This document shows, piece by piece, positions 1 to 7,587 of a DNA stretch of 64,000 nucleotides. The DNA comes from CASICS01 sp045564455 (lineage in GTDB: Bacteria > Pseudomonadota > Gammaproteobacteria > Magnimaribacterales > AG-339-G14). Positions within the stretch are counted from its first letter, which is position 1. Every line of letters begins with the position of its first letter. The translations under genes and the position numbers were made by a program. Below the pieces are notes generated by a model. It was given only the letters and a program-made list of their open reading frames with translations, had not been told where the DNA came from and did no database searches. Location: positions 496,001 through 560,000 of the forward strand of contig JBJLHG010000002.1 of the NCBI GenBank assembly GCA_045564455.1, given 5' to 3'.

Positions 1-445
1 AAGTTGCTAAACAAGCTGAAACAGTGCTACCCATAGTTTGAGTAACTCTGTATGGACCAATTCTTCTTACGCCTTTTTCTCTAGCTATATCCGCAGCTTC
101 GACTTGGCTTCTAGAAGAAGCTCCCCCAGAACCAGCTATTATGCCTACTCTTTGAGAGTCAAAAATATCATCAGGGAGTCCAGAATCACTTATAGCTTCT
201 ATAGCGCTTAGGTATGAATAAGCAGCAGTTTCTCCCATAAATCTGAGAAGTTTTCTATCAATAAGCTCTGAAAGATTTAAATCGATAGAGCCCGAAATAA
301 AGCTTTTCATGCCCATTTCTTGATACTCTGTATTTATTTTTATTCCAGACTTCCCTTCTATTAAAGATTTATTTATTTCTTTGATACCTGTGCCTATAGA
401 AGAAACCGCCCCCATTCCTGTTATTACTGCTCTTTTCAACTCCAT
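1..445 (-). CDS. fabB: 3-oxoacyl-ACP synthase I, N-terminal part (cut by window edge)
   Basis: About 148 codons are readable from an ATG at 445 down to base 1; the rest lies outside the window. The protein starts MELKRAVITGMGAVSSIGTG, the usual beta-ketoacyl-ACP synthase opening, and the visible part ends in GPYRVTQTMGSTVSACLAT, which matches FabB just upstream of its catalytic cysteine. The catalytic Cys-His-His residues are therefore not visible. FabB elongates cis-3-decenoyl-ACP and is required for unsaturated fatty acid synthesis. The start lies 2 nt after the fabA stop, so fabA-fabB form one operon, the classical gammaproteobacterial pair. FabB rather than FabF is inferred from this pairing and the sequence. 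Confidence 0.93.
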   Translation of the reverse strand, partial: MELKRAVITGMGAVSSIGTGIKEINKSLIEGKSGIKINTEYQEMGMKSFISGSIDLNLSELIDRKLLRFMGETAAYSYLSAIEAISDSGLPDDIFDSQRVGIIAGSGGASSRSQVEAADIAREKGVRRIGPYRVTQTMGSTVSACLAT

Positions 446-447
446 AA

Positions 448-963
448 CTAAAAGCTCTGTGGATCTTTAAACAAACCTACTTTTAAGTTTTTCGCTGTAT
501 AAATTTCTTTGCCATCTACCTTCATATTTCCATCTGCAAATCCAACAACAAGACTTTGCTTTCTAATTCTTTTAACACTTATCTCGTATTCAACTAAATT
601 AGCTGTCGGAAGAACTTGTCCAAAAAATTTTACTTCTCCAGACCCTAGTGCTCTGCCAATTCCTGGATTACCATCCCAAAGAAGGTAAAATCCAAGTAGT
701 TGCCACATAGCATCTAGACCAAGGCAGCCTGGCATCACAGGGTCTCCAGTAAAGTGACACCCAAAGAACCATAAACCAGGATTTATATCCAATTCTCCTT
801 TGATTAATCCATTCTCATGAATTCCCCCATCAGAATTAACTTCTGTAATTCTATCCATCATTAACATTTCATTATTCGGTAGTTTTCCATTACTTAAACC
901 AAACAAATCTCCTTTTGAGCAATTAATTAAATCTTCTTTAGTGTAACTATTTAATTGTTTCAT
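448..963 (-). CDS. fabA: 3-hydroxydecanoyl-ACP dehydratase/isomerase FabA
   Basis: 171 residues, the normal length (about 172). FabA dehydrates 3-hydroxyacyl-ACP and isomerises trans-2- to cis-3-decenoyl-ACP, the branch point to unsaturated fatty acids in the cytoplasm. The hot-dog fold active site is visible: GCHFTGDPVMPG with His70 and CLGLDAMWQL with Asp84, the same numbering as the E. coli enzyme. It is the first gene of fabA-fabB, 2 nt apart, and is divergent from rplU across a 94-bp gap. I could not identify a convincing FabR or FadR site in that gap. Confidence 0.97.
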   Translation of the reverse strand: MKQLNSYTKEDLINCSKGDLFGLSNGKLPNNEMLMMDRITEVNSDGGIHENGLIKGELDINPGLWFFGCHFTGDPVMPGCLGLDAMWQLLGFYLLWDGNPGIGRALGSGEVKFFGQVLPTANLVEYEISVKRIRKQSLVVGFADGNMKVDGKEIYTAKNLKVGLFKDPQSF

Positions 964-995
964 TTTCTTATATTAAAAACCTTATATTACAGCAT

Positions 996-1024
996 TTGAA
1001 AAGATTGCGAGTGGAGAGTTTATT
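996..1024 (+). promoter_or_regulatory. probable sigma-70 promoter of rplU-rpmA-obgE-proB
   Basis: A -35 TTGAAA (996-1001) and a -10 TTTATT (1019-1024) are separated by 17 bp, placing the transcript start near 1031, some 27 nt before rplU. An AAAAGGA ribosome binding site lies just before the start codon. This is the best -35/-10 pair in the fabA-rplU gap; the -10 matches only four of six consensus bases. Confidence 0.45.
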
Positions 1025-1057
1025 AGATATCATGCCCATCCTTAAAAGGAAAATATA

Positions 1058-1369
1058 ATGTACGCAGTAATAAAGAGTGGTGGAAAACAACACAAAGTAG
1101 CTGAAGGCGAAATAATAACGCTGGAGAAAATTTCAGCAGAAGAAGGCGCAGAAATTGAGTTTCCAGAAGTATTAGCTGTAAACAAAGAAGGGAAATTAGA
1201 AGTTGGCTCTCCGTTATTAAAAGGAGCTAAGGTAACAGCTAAAATTATTAATCATTTTAAAGCTCCTAAAGTTACAATAATTAAGATGAAAAGAAGACAA
1301 GATTATCGTAAAAAACAAGGTCACAGGCAGAATTTAACCAAAGTAGTAATTGAATCAATTAAATATTAA
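1058..1369 (+). CDS. rplU: 50S ribosomal protein L21
   Basis: 103 residues, the same length as E. coli L21, and alignable throughout: MYAVIKSGGKQHKV at the N-terminus and the KMKRRQDYRKKQGHRQ rRNA-binding signature near the C-terminus. L21 binds domain I of 23S rRNA in the large subunit. The ATG follows an AAAAGGA ribosome binding site. It is the first gene of rplU-rpmA-obgE-proB, with 2 nt to rpmA. Confidence 0.98.
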   Translation: MYAVIKSGGKQHKVAEGEIITLEKISAEEGAEIEFPEVLAVNKEGKLEVGSPLLKGAKVTAKIINHFKAPKVTIIKMKRRQDYRKKQGHRQNLTKVVIESIKY

Positions 1370-1371
1370 TC

Positions 1372-1632
1372 ATGGCACATAAAAAAGCAGGTGGAAGTAC
1401 CAGAAACGGAAGAGATTCTAACCCTAAGTATTTAGGAGTTAAAAGCTATGGCGGACAAGAAGTCACTGCCGGCTCTATTATTGTTAGGCAGAGAGGAACA
1501 AAGTTCCATCCTGGAGCTAACGTTGGTATTGGAAAAGATCATACATTATTTGCAAAATGTGATGGCAAGGTAACTTTTGTTAAAAAAGGAAAAAATCTTC
1601 GTCAATTTGTAAATATCGAAGCAACTAAATAA
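1372..1632 (+). CDS. rpmA: 50S ribosomal protein L27
   Basis: 86 residues with the L27 opening MAHKKAGGSTRNGRDS and the GVKSYGGQEVTAGSIIVRQRGTKFHPG core. The N-terminal tail of L27 reaches the peptidyl-transferase centre and contacts tRNA. There is no N-terminal extension of the Firmicutes type needing protease removal. It lies 2 nt after rplU and 4 nt before obgE, an invariant bacterial gene order. Confidence 0.98.
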   Translation: MAHKKAGGSTRNGRDSNPKYLGVKSYGGQEVTAGSIIVRQRGTKFHPGANVGIGKDHTLFAKCDGKVTFVKKGKNLRQFVNIEATK

Positions 1633-1636
1633 TTAA

Positions 1637-2656
1637 ATGCGCTTCATCGATGAAGCATTCATAGAGGTAACTGCTGGTAGCGGGGGCAGGGGCTGTTTGA
1701 GTTTCAGAAGAGAAAAATATATCCCTAAGGGCGGACCTGACGGCGGTGACGGCGGAAAAGGAGGAAGTATTTTTTTAGAAACAGACGAATCTTTAACAAC
1801 CTTACAAGATTTTAGGTTGCAAAAAAAATACAAAGCAAAAAACGGCAGTCAGGGTTTAGGTAAAAATAAACATGGAAAAGATGCTGAAGATACGATACTA
1901 AAAGTTCCAGTTGGAACAATTATTATCGATGAAAATACAAATGAAATTATTGCTGATTTAATTTCAAATGACGTAAATCTTGAAATAGCTAAAGGAGGAC
2001 ATGGAGGCTCAGGGAATGCAAGATTTAAAACGTCTACGAACAGAGCTCCTAGAAAATATACTGAAGGCTCTCTAGGAGAAAATTTAAAATTAAAATTGGA
2101 ATTAAAGGTTTTAGCTGACGTAGGTCTACTTGGCATGCCAAATGCTGGTAAATCTACTTTGATTTCAAAAATATCTTCAGCAAAACCAAAAGTTGCTGAC
2201 TATCCATTTACAACGCTAAGTCCAAATCTTGGAGTTGTTCAAAGTGGATTTAATTCCTTTGTTGTAGCTGATATACCAGGATTAATCCCAGGAGCTTCTG
2301 AGGGAGTCGGACTCGGAATTAAATTTTTGAAACATTTATCGCGAGTAAAAATTCTTCTTCATTTAGTAGATATTTCTATATTTGATAATAAGCAGATCGT
2401 AGAAAATTTAAACAACATTAATAAAGAACTTGAACTTTATAGTGAAGATTTAGCTCAAAAAGAACAGTGGATTCTATTGAATAAAAATGACGTAGATCCT
2501 TCTAAGGAAAATGAAATAAAAAATGTAGTAACAAAAAGCTTTAAAAATAATAAAATATTTTCAATCTCGGCTTTAACTGGTTTAGGATTAGATCAATTAA
2601 TTTCAAAAATAGGAACAAAAGTAATTTCTTTTAATAGCGAATTAGACAATGAATAA
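1637..2656 (+). CDS. obgE: Obg/CgtA GTPase, ribosome assembly
   Basis: 339 residues. The glycine-rich Obg fold fills about residues 1-158 (for example GGPDGGDGGKGGS at 32-44 and GGHGGSGNARF at 120-130). The GTPase domain has G1 GMPNAGKS at 166-173, G3 DIPG at 212-215 and G4 NKND near residue 283. Obg GTPases act late in 50S assembly and link to the stringent response. E. coli ObgE has about 390 residues with a variable acidic C-terminal tail; here the protein ends soon after the G domain, so that tail is short or missing. It overlaps proB by 8 nt, suggesting translational coupling. Confidence 0.97.
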   Translation: MRFIDEAFIEVTAGSGGRGCLSFRREKYIPKGGPDGGDGGKGGSIFLETDESLTTLQDFRLQKKYKAKNGSQGLGKNKHGKDAEDTILKVPVGTIIIDENTNEIIADLISNDVNLEIAKGGHGGSGNARFKTSTNRAPRKYTEGSLGENLKLKLELKVLADVGLLGMPNAGKSTLISKISSAKPKVADYPFTTLSPNLGVVQSGFNSFVVADIPGLIPGASEGVGLGIKFLKHLSRVKILLHLVDISIFDNKQIVENLNNINKELELYSEDLAQKEQWILLNKNDVDPSKENEIKNVVTKSFKNNKIFSISALTGLGLDQLISKIGTKVISFNSELDNE

Positions 2657-3419
2657 GTTAGTAGTCATTAAAATAGGATCAAGTTTAGTAACCAATAAAG
2701 AAGATACTTTGGATGAAGATTTTATAAGGTTAATTTCAACCCAAATTAGAAAATTGATAGAGCAAGATTTTGAGATAGTCGTGGTAACTTCTGGAGCTAT
2801 TGCACAAGGAATGAAAGTTTGGGGCATGGCCGAAAAACCTACTGAAATTGATAAGCTTCAAGCCTTATCAGCTGTAGGACAAATTGGATTAATAAATGCA
2901 TATCAAAAGGAATTTAAAATTCATGGCTTACTAGCGGCTCAAGTTCTAATGAGTCATGGAGATTTTAAAGATGGTGAGCGTTCGGACAACGTTCAATCAA
3001 GCTTAAAAAATATTTTTGGACTTGGAGCTATTCCTATTATCAATGAGAATGATTCTGTCTCTACTGAAGAGATTAAACATGGAGATAATGATCAATTAAG
3101 CGGTGGCGTAGCTAAGCTGATAGAAGCAAGTCAATTAATAATTCTTACTGATCAGGAAGGAGTTTATGAAACCGACCCATCCAAAGATTCTCAGGCAAAA
3201 CTGCTAAGTCATATAATTTTAAATAAATTATATGATTACGGAATAAAATTCGGGAAGCCTGGCAAATTTGGAAGAGGCGGCATGGAGACAAAATTAAAAG
3301 CAGCTAAAAGTTATTTAAATGACAAAAATGCTGTTTGGATTGCAAATGGAAGAAGGAAAAATGTCTTAATAGATATTTTAAATAATAAGAAAATAGGAAC
3401 TAAAATTACTTCGAATTGA
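2649..3419 (+). CDS. proB: glutamate 5-kinase, kinase domain only
   Basis: 256 residues forming one amino-acid-kinase domain: VVIKIGSSLVT near the start, VVVTSGAIAQGM, the NENDSVS substrate loop and GRGGMETKLKAAK near the end. It phosphorylates glutamate, the first step of proline synthesis. E. coli ProB is about 367 residues because it carries a C-terminal PUA domain; this one stops at the kinase domain, as in some other bacteria. It overlaps obgE by 8 nt at the start and its last 14 nt overlap the convergent rpsT. proA is not in the window. Confidence 0.93.
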   Translation: MNKLVVIKIGSSLVTNKEDTLDEDFIRLISTQIRKLIEQDFEIVVVTSGAIAQGMKVWGMAEKPTEIDKLQALSAVGQIGLINAYQKEFKIHGLLAAQVLMSHGDFKDGERSDNVQSSLKNIFGLGAIPIINENDSVSTEEIKHGDNDQLSGGVAKLIEASQLIILTDQEGVYETDPSKDSQAKLLSHIILNKLYDYGIKFGKPGKFGRGGMETKLKAAKSYLNDKNAVWIANGRRKNVLIDILNNKKIGTKITSN

Positions 3420-3675
3420 GAAGCTTTATACTTTTATTAAGTCTAGATTTTTGCCTAGCAGCACCATTTTTTGAAAGAACTTTTTTATTAGCCATTTTGT
3501 CTAGTAACTTTTGAGCCGAAATGAAATTTTCAGATGCAGTTTTAGCATCATTAGAATCAATTGCTTCTTCAACATTTTTGATAGCAGTTCTTACAGAAGC
3601 TCTTTGAGAACTTTTTAAAATGTTTCTAGACAAAGCTTGTCTAGATCTTTTCTTTGCTGATTGAATATTTGCCAT
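3406..3675 (-). CDS. rpsT: 30S ribosomal protein S20
   Basis: 89 residues, Lys/Arg/Ser rich, starting MANIQSAKKRSRQALSRN and ending with KNGAARQKSRLNKSIK, clear S20. S20 is a primary binder of 16S rRNA. Its 3' end overlaps the convergent proB by 14 nt, leaving no room for a terminator between them. Upstream I see a perfect -35 TTGACA (minus strand, 3713-3708) with a weak CATCAT 17 bp later; that would start the transcript only a few bases before the ATG, and no Shine-Dalgarno sequence precedes the start codon. Confidence 0.97.
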   Translation of the reverse strand: MANIQSAKKRSRQALSRNILKSSQRASVRTAIKNVEEAIDSNDAKTASENFISAQKLLDKMANKKVLSKNGAARQKSRLNKSIKLLNSK

Positions 3676-3738
3676 CGGATGCGAATGATGAAGATTTTAT
3701 AGAGTATTGTCAATAATTATAACGAATTAGAAAATAAA

Positions 3739-4473
3739 TTAGACTTTTAAAATTTTGATTTTCTTTTGGGCTTTTGTTGAAGAAGGCTGAGTTATAGCTC
3801 CTATTAGAAAATCAAGCAAGTCGTCAATTTTTTCTTCATCAGAAAAAGGTGATTCTATATAATCTTTTGAGAACAAAGAGTTAGTGCTTCTAGCTTTTTT
3901 AAAAGCTTCATCTTGACTTGCCAAATTCCATTCTGCGATTGTAATCATTATAGTAGCGCCCATCATCTTAAGTCTTTCAAAAGCGACTTTTTCACCCATA
4001 GAATCTGATAGTTTTTTATAAAGCTCCATACCAATTTTCTTAGAACAAGGTTGCCTATTTTGATGAACAAGATATTGATCTCTCCATTCTGATCTAGATA
4101 AAAGCTGTGCGAGCATTATTAAAAAATAGTTTTTTTCTCTGGGATTTAAGGCTTTTTCGGCTACTGGAGCCACCAAGATATAAATTAAATCTCTGAATGA
4201 TAGATCGTCTGTTTTTTTTAATTCTTTCTCAAAAAGATATTTCCTGTAATCATCTACCGGAATCATCCGATAATCAAAAATGGCATTTATTAATTCATCT
4301 ATAGAACCAAAATGATAATGCAGTGCTGAATGATTTTTTTGACCAGCTTCTCTTGCTATTTCTCTAGTTGAAACTTTATCTATGCCTTTTTGAGCGAATA
4401 ATCTTTCAGCAGCTTCGATAATTTTAATTTTAGTTCTGTTTAAAACCAGATTTACAGCTGCTTGTTCATTCAT
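3739..4473 (-). CDS. TetR/AcrR-family transcriptional regulator
   Basis: 244 residues. The N-terminal TetR DNA-binding domain is clear: KIKIIEAAERLFAQKGIDKVSTREIAREAG followed by SALHYHFGSIDELINAIF (about residues 15-67), with the helix-turn-helix at about 34-57. The remainder is a helical ligand-binding domain I cannot assign to a known inducer. The gene stands alone between rpsT and tmRNA, so its neighbours do not reveal targets. Upstream are three related 16-bp palindrome-like boxes over its own promoter, which strongly suggests autorepression. The ATG lies 7 nt after a perfect -10 hexamer, so the mRNA may be leaderless. Confidence 0.88.
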   Translation of the reverse strand: MNEQAAVNLVLNRTKIKIIEAAERLFAQKGIDKVSTREIAREAGQKNHSALHYHFGSIDELINAIFDYRMIPVDDYRKYLFEKELKKTDDLSFRDLIYILVAPVAEKALNPREKNYFLIMLAQLLSRSEWRDQYLVHQNRQPCSKKIGMELYKKLSDSMGEKVAFERLKMMGATIMITIAEWNLASQDEAFKKARSTNSLFSKDYIESPFSDEEKIDDLLDFLIGAITQPSSTKAQKKIKILKV

Positions 4474-4480
4474 AAATATG

Positions 4481-4531
4481 ATTATAAGATGAATGTCTTA
4501 AATAAGCCAATTGTCTTAGCCATTCGTCTTA
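4481..4531 (-). promoter_or_regulatory. TetR-gene promoter covered by three operator-like boxes
   Basis: Minus-strand promoter: -10 TATAAT (4486-4481) and -35 TTGGCT (4510-4505), 18-bp spacer. Three related 16-mers on the plus strand are TAAGATGAATGTCTTA (4485-4500), TAAGCCAATTGTCTTA (4503-4518) and TTAGCCATTCGTCTTA (4516-4531). All end in GTCTTA and begin TAAG or TTAG, giving imperfect dyads. Box 1 overlaps the -10 and spacer, box 2 covers the -35, and box 3 lies just upstream. This layout is typical of TetR autorepression. That the adjacent regulator binds here is inference. Confidence 0.7.
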
Positions 4532-4584
4532 ATGATTAATAATTATTAGATAGATATAAAGAAATAGTTTAATTTGATTAGCTA

Positions 4585-4936
4585 TGGTGGAGGCGGCGGG
4601 TATCGAACCCGCGTCCATCGATCCATCCCCATCGGTTCTACATGTTTAGTTTCATCTTTTAATTTCCTTAAAGGTAACTCCGATGAGCAGGATTTACTAT
4701 AAGTAGTCTAAAAAATCTTAATGAGAAAAACTTAGACATCTCTTCTCAAGCAATCTATTAAATTACCTTCTTAAACCCTAATAGATATCAGGTTGAGAAA
4801 GCTAGCCGAATTATGCAGCTAGTGCGTAGTTTGCTTTATTGCCAACTAAATGTTTTGCAACTTATTTTAACGAGCTTGTTACCTGCTCGACATGCCCTTC
4901 AGGTTCTCAAATAGATGTCTAATCCATTTCGCCCCC
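4585..4936 (-). ncRNA. ssrA: transfer-messenger RNA (tmRNA)
   Basis: About 352 nt. The 5' end GGGGGCG (4936-4930) pairs over 7 bp, with one G-U, with the 3' CGCCTCC before the encoded ACCA (ending at 4585). The T arm is GCGGG-TTCGATA-CCCGC, as in canonical tmRNA. The tag reading frame runs from a GGC resume codon (4843) to TAA (4811) and encodes GNKANYALAA, so the full degradation tag would be A-GNKANYALAA, ending in the usual ALAA. tmRNA rescues stalled ribosomes and tags the nascent chain for ClpXP. smpB, its protein partner, lies 26 nt upstream on the same strand, so co-transcription is possible. Confidence 0.97.
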
Positions 4937-4962
4937 ATAAGCGGAATAATATTGTAAAGAAT

Positions 4963-5439
4963 TTATTGAAATTTGCTAGAAAGTTTAGAAATTTTAGCTT
5001 TTTCTTTATCCCATTCTTTTCTCTTAAGAGTTTCTCTCTTATCATATTTTGTTTTACCTTTTCCTAAAGAAATTTTAATTTTTACTAAATTAGTTTTCCA
5101 AAAAAGTTTAGTGGGTACGCAGGTTAAACCTTTTTCTTGAGTTGCTTTAAATATTTTTGATAATTCATTTTTAGTCAAAAGTAATTTTCTAGTTCTATTT
5201 TGATCTACTTGAAAGGTAACTTCTTTATTAGGAGTTATTTTCAAGCCTATTATCCAAGCTTCTCCTTCTTTCATCAGCACGTAACTATCCTTCATATCAA
5301 CGCTACCTAATCTAATAGCTTTTACCTCCCAACCAGACAAAGCTATACCCGCCTCAAAATCTTCAGATAATTCAAAGTTAAAGCGAGCTTGCCTATTATC
5401 GATTACAGGCCTAGGATTTATTTTTTTGTCTTTAGACAT
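4963..5439 (-). CDS. smpB: SsrA-binding protein SmpB
   Basis: 158 residues, close to the usual 160. It opens with RQARFNFELSEDFEAGIALSGWEVKAIR, the SmpB OB-fold signature, and ends with the basic tail KRETLKRKEWDKEKAKISKL that reads the empty mRNA channel of stalled ribosomes. SmpB delivers alanyl-tmRNA to the ribosomal A site. It sits 26 nt upstream of ssrA on the same strand, a common bacterial arrangement, and is divergent from the symporter gene at 5486. Confidence 0.98.
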   Translation of the reverse strand: MSKDKKINPRPVIDNRQARFNFELSEDFEAGIALSGWEVKAIRLGSVDMKDSYVLMKEGEAWIIGLKITPNKEVTFQVDQNRTRKLLLTKNELSKIFKATQEKGLTCVPTKLFWKTNLVKIKISLGKGKTKYDKRETLKRKEWDKEKAKISKLSSKFQ

Positions 5440-5485
5440 TAGGTTAGTATATCTAAATAGAATTTAATAAGAACGATCTTAATCA

Positions 5486-6823
5486 ATGGATAAAAACAGA
5501 ATCTGGCAAGGAAATTGGACATTTATATTAGCAGCTGCTGGTTCAGCAGTCGGTTTAGGAAATATATGGAAGTTTCCATACATGACTGGAACAAATGGCG
5601 GGGGAGCATTTGTTCTAATATATCTTTTATGTATTTTGCTTATTGGCTTACCAGTAATGATGGCTGAGACTTATATTGGAAGATACGGAAGAAAAAGTCC
5701 TATTAATTCCATAAATAGGATAAGTAGAGATTTTAATTTAAACCCCTCCTGGAGAGTTTTAGGCTGGCTTGGAGCACTCGCTGGGTTAATGATTCTTTCT
5801 TATTATAGTGTTTTTGCTGGAATAGCAGCAGCTTATATATTTAATTACATCCCAGTTTCAGAAGTTGACCCTGCGACTTATTCAGTCAATTATTTTGCAG
5901 AATTCGTGAGCTCTCCCCAAAAAATGCTTTTTTGGCACTCATTATTTATAGTCACAACTTGTTTTATTGTAGGGAAAGGGGTTATCGAAGGGATTGGTAA
6001 GACTATAAATCTTTTAATGCCAACGTTATTTTTTTTAGTAGTAGCTTTGTGTATATATTCTTCAATGTCAGGAGACTTGTCTGCAGCAGTTAATTTTTTA
6101 TTCAATCCAGATTTTTCTAAAATTAGCTCCAGTGTGGTGATTAGCGCTATGGGACAAGCTTTTTTCACTCTCAGTATAGGAATGGGAGCTATTATGGCTT
6201 ATGGGGCCTATATGCCAAAAGAACAGCTAATAGGTAAAACTGTTTTAATTATAGTTATCCTTGATACTTCTGTAGCTTTGTTAGCTGGGTTGACTATTTT
6301 CCCTATAGTTTTTAGTAACCCCGAGCTATCTGTATCTTCCGGACCTGGCTTGCTCTTTGAGACTTTGCCTGTAGCTTTTCATGCTCTCCCATTGGGGAAT
6401 ATGTTTGCATCTATATTTTTTATATTGATTTCCATAGCCGCAATAAGCTCATCTGTATCTTTAATTGAACCCTTTGCTGCATGGATAGAGGAAAAATCTT
6501 TCTTCTCTAGAGTACAGGGCGTTATTTTTCTTGGAAGTATCGCTTGGCTTTTAGGTTTAGGAAGTATTTTTTCCTTCAATATATGGAGTAACTCTAAATT
6601 TTATGGCTTTAATTTTTTAGACCTTATGGACTTTATTACCAATAATTTAATGCTACCTCTTGGAGGTTTAGCTATTTGTATTTTGGTTGGATGGGTTATA
6701 AATCTTGAAGAAGTAAAAAAAGAAATAAAAATCTCAGACGCTCTATTTAAAATATTTTTATTTTGTTTAAGATTTGTTGCTCCAATAGCTATTGCTATAA
6801 TTTTTTTAAGTTACTTTATTTGA
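5486..6823 (+). CDS. neurotransmitter:sodium symporter (NSS/SNF) family transporter
   Basis: 445 residues with about 11-12 hydrophobic segments. The family signature GSAVGLGNIWKFPYMTGTNGGGAF lies at 19-42, the unwound TM1 region that binds sodium and substrate in LeuT-type transporters, and GLPVMMAE follows. Bacterial family members usually import amino acids or related small amines with sodium; the substrate cannot be read from the sequence. The following gene, an SRD5A-like reductase, begins 4 nt after the stop, so the two are almost certainly co-transcribed. It is divergent from smpB. Confidence 0.93.
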   Translation: MDKNRIWQGNWTFILAAAGSAVGLGNIWKFPYMTGTNGGGAFVLIYLLCILLIGLPVMMAETYIGRYGRKSPINSINRISRDFNLNPSWRVLGWLGALAGLMILSYYSVFAGIAAAYIFNYIPVSEVDPATYSVNYFAEFVSSPQKMLFWHSLFIVTTCFIVGKGVIEGIGKTINLLMPTLFFLVVALCIYSSMSGDLSAAVNFLFNPDFSKISSSVVISAMGQAFFTLSIGMGAIMAYGAYMPKEQLIGKTVLIIVILDTSVALLAGLTIFPIVFSNPELSVSSGPGLLFETLPVAFHALPLGNMFASIFFILISIAAISSSVSLIEPFAAWIEEKSFFSRVQGVIFLGSIAWLLGLGSIFSFNIWSNSKFYGFNFLDLMDFITNNLMLPLGGLAICILVGWVINLEEVKKEIKISDALFKIFLFCLRFVAPIAIAIIFLSYFI

Positions 6824-6827
6824 TAGT

Positions 6828-7577
6828 TTGAACACTTTTAATATCTTATTATCCATTTGGATTATCATTGGCTTTCTATCTTTCTGTTATTTGATTTATA
6901 AACCAGCCCCTTACGGTAGGCATATAGAAAAAGGATGGGGAGCAGAAATTTCAGCAAGATCTGGATGGATGTTGATGGAATCTCCCGCTTTTTATTTAAT
7001 GCTTATCTTTTTTTTGATAGCAGGAAACTTTTCTAACATAGCTCACATTACTTTAACTTCATTATTTTGTTTTCATTATTTCAATAGGAGTTTTCTTTGG
7101 CCTTTAAGATCAGAGTCGAAAAAAAAGAAAATACCTTTGTCGGTTGTTTTTTCTGCCTTTTTTTTTAATTTAATAAATGTTTTTTTTCAAGGGACTTATA
7201 TATTTATTCTTAGCTCTTACTCAGATGATTGGGTCTTTTCAATACCGTTCTTTGTAGGAATAAGTCTATTTTTAACAGGTTTTCTAATTAATTTTTTATC
7301 AGATGAGATTATTATTAAACAAAAAAAAGAAATTAATGAAGGCTATTTTATCCCTCAAGGTTTTTTATATAAAAAAATAACTTGTCCTAATTATTTTGGA
7401 GAACTCATAGAGTGGCTAGGCTGGGCTGTAATGACTTACAGTTCTGCAGGTTTTGTATTTTTCTTATGGACTTTATTTAATTTATTACCTCGAGCAATTT
7501 CAAATCACAAATGGAACAACAAAAATATTAAAGATTATCCGAAAGATAGAAAGGCAATTATTCCCTATATCTTATAA
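6828..7577 (+). CDS. steroid 5-alpha-reductase (SRD5A/DET2-like) family membrane enzyme
   Basis: 249 residues, about six or seven membrane segments, TTG start 4 nt after the symporter stop. Family hallmarks: YGRH at 29-32, WMLMESP around Glu51, HYFNRSFLWPLR with Tyr84, and the C-terminal NADPH-binding run NYFGELIEWLGWA, NLLPRAISNHKW and YPKDRKAIIPYIL. Family members reduce a delta-4 double bond of 3-oxo steroids, or related enone or polyprenol substrates, with NADPH. Glu51 and Tyr84 correspond to the proposed catalytic residues of human SRD5A2; the Gln preceding that Glu in the human enzyme is Met here, as I recall for plant DET2. The true substrate is unknown. Confidence 0.88.
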   Translation: MNTFNILLSIWIIIGFLSFCYLIYKPAPYGRHIEKGWGAEISARSGWMLMESPAFYLMLIFFLIAGNFSNIAHITLTSLFCFHYFNRSFLWPLRSESKKKKIPLSVVFSAFFFNLINVFFQGTYIFILSSYSDDWVFSIPFFVGISLFLTGFLINFLSDEIIIKQKKEINEGYFIPQGFLYKKITCPNYFGELIEWLGWAVMTYSSAGFVFFLWTLFNLLPRAISNHKWNNKNIKDYPKDRKAIIPYIL

Positions 7578-7587
7578 ATTATTAAGA

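Noticed and set aside
3685..3713. TTGACA-17-CATCAT promoter for rpsT
   Set aside because: The -35 is perfect but the -10 is weak and would give almost no leader; kept only as a comment under rpsT.
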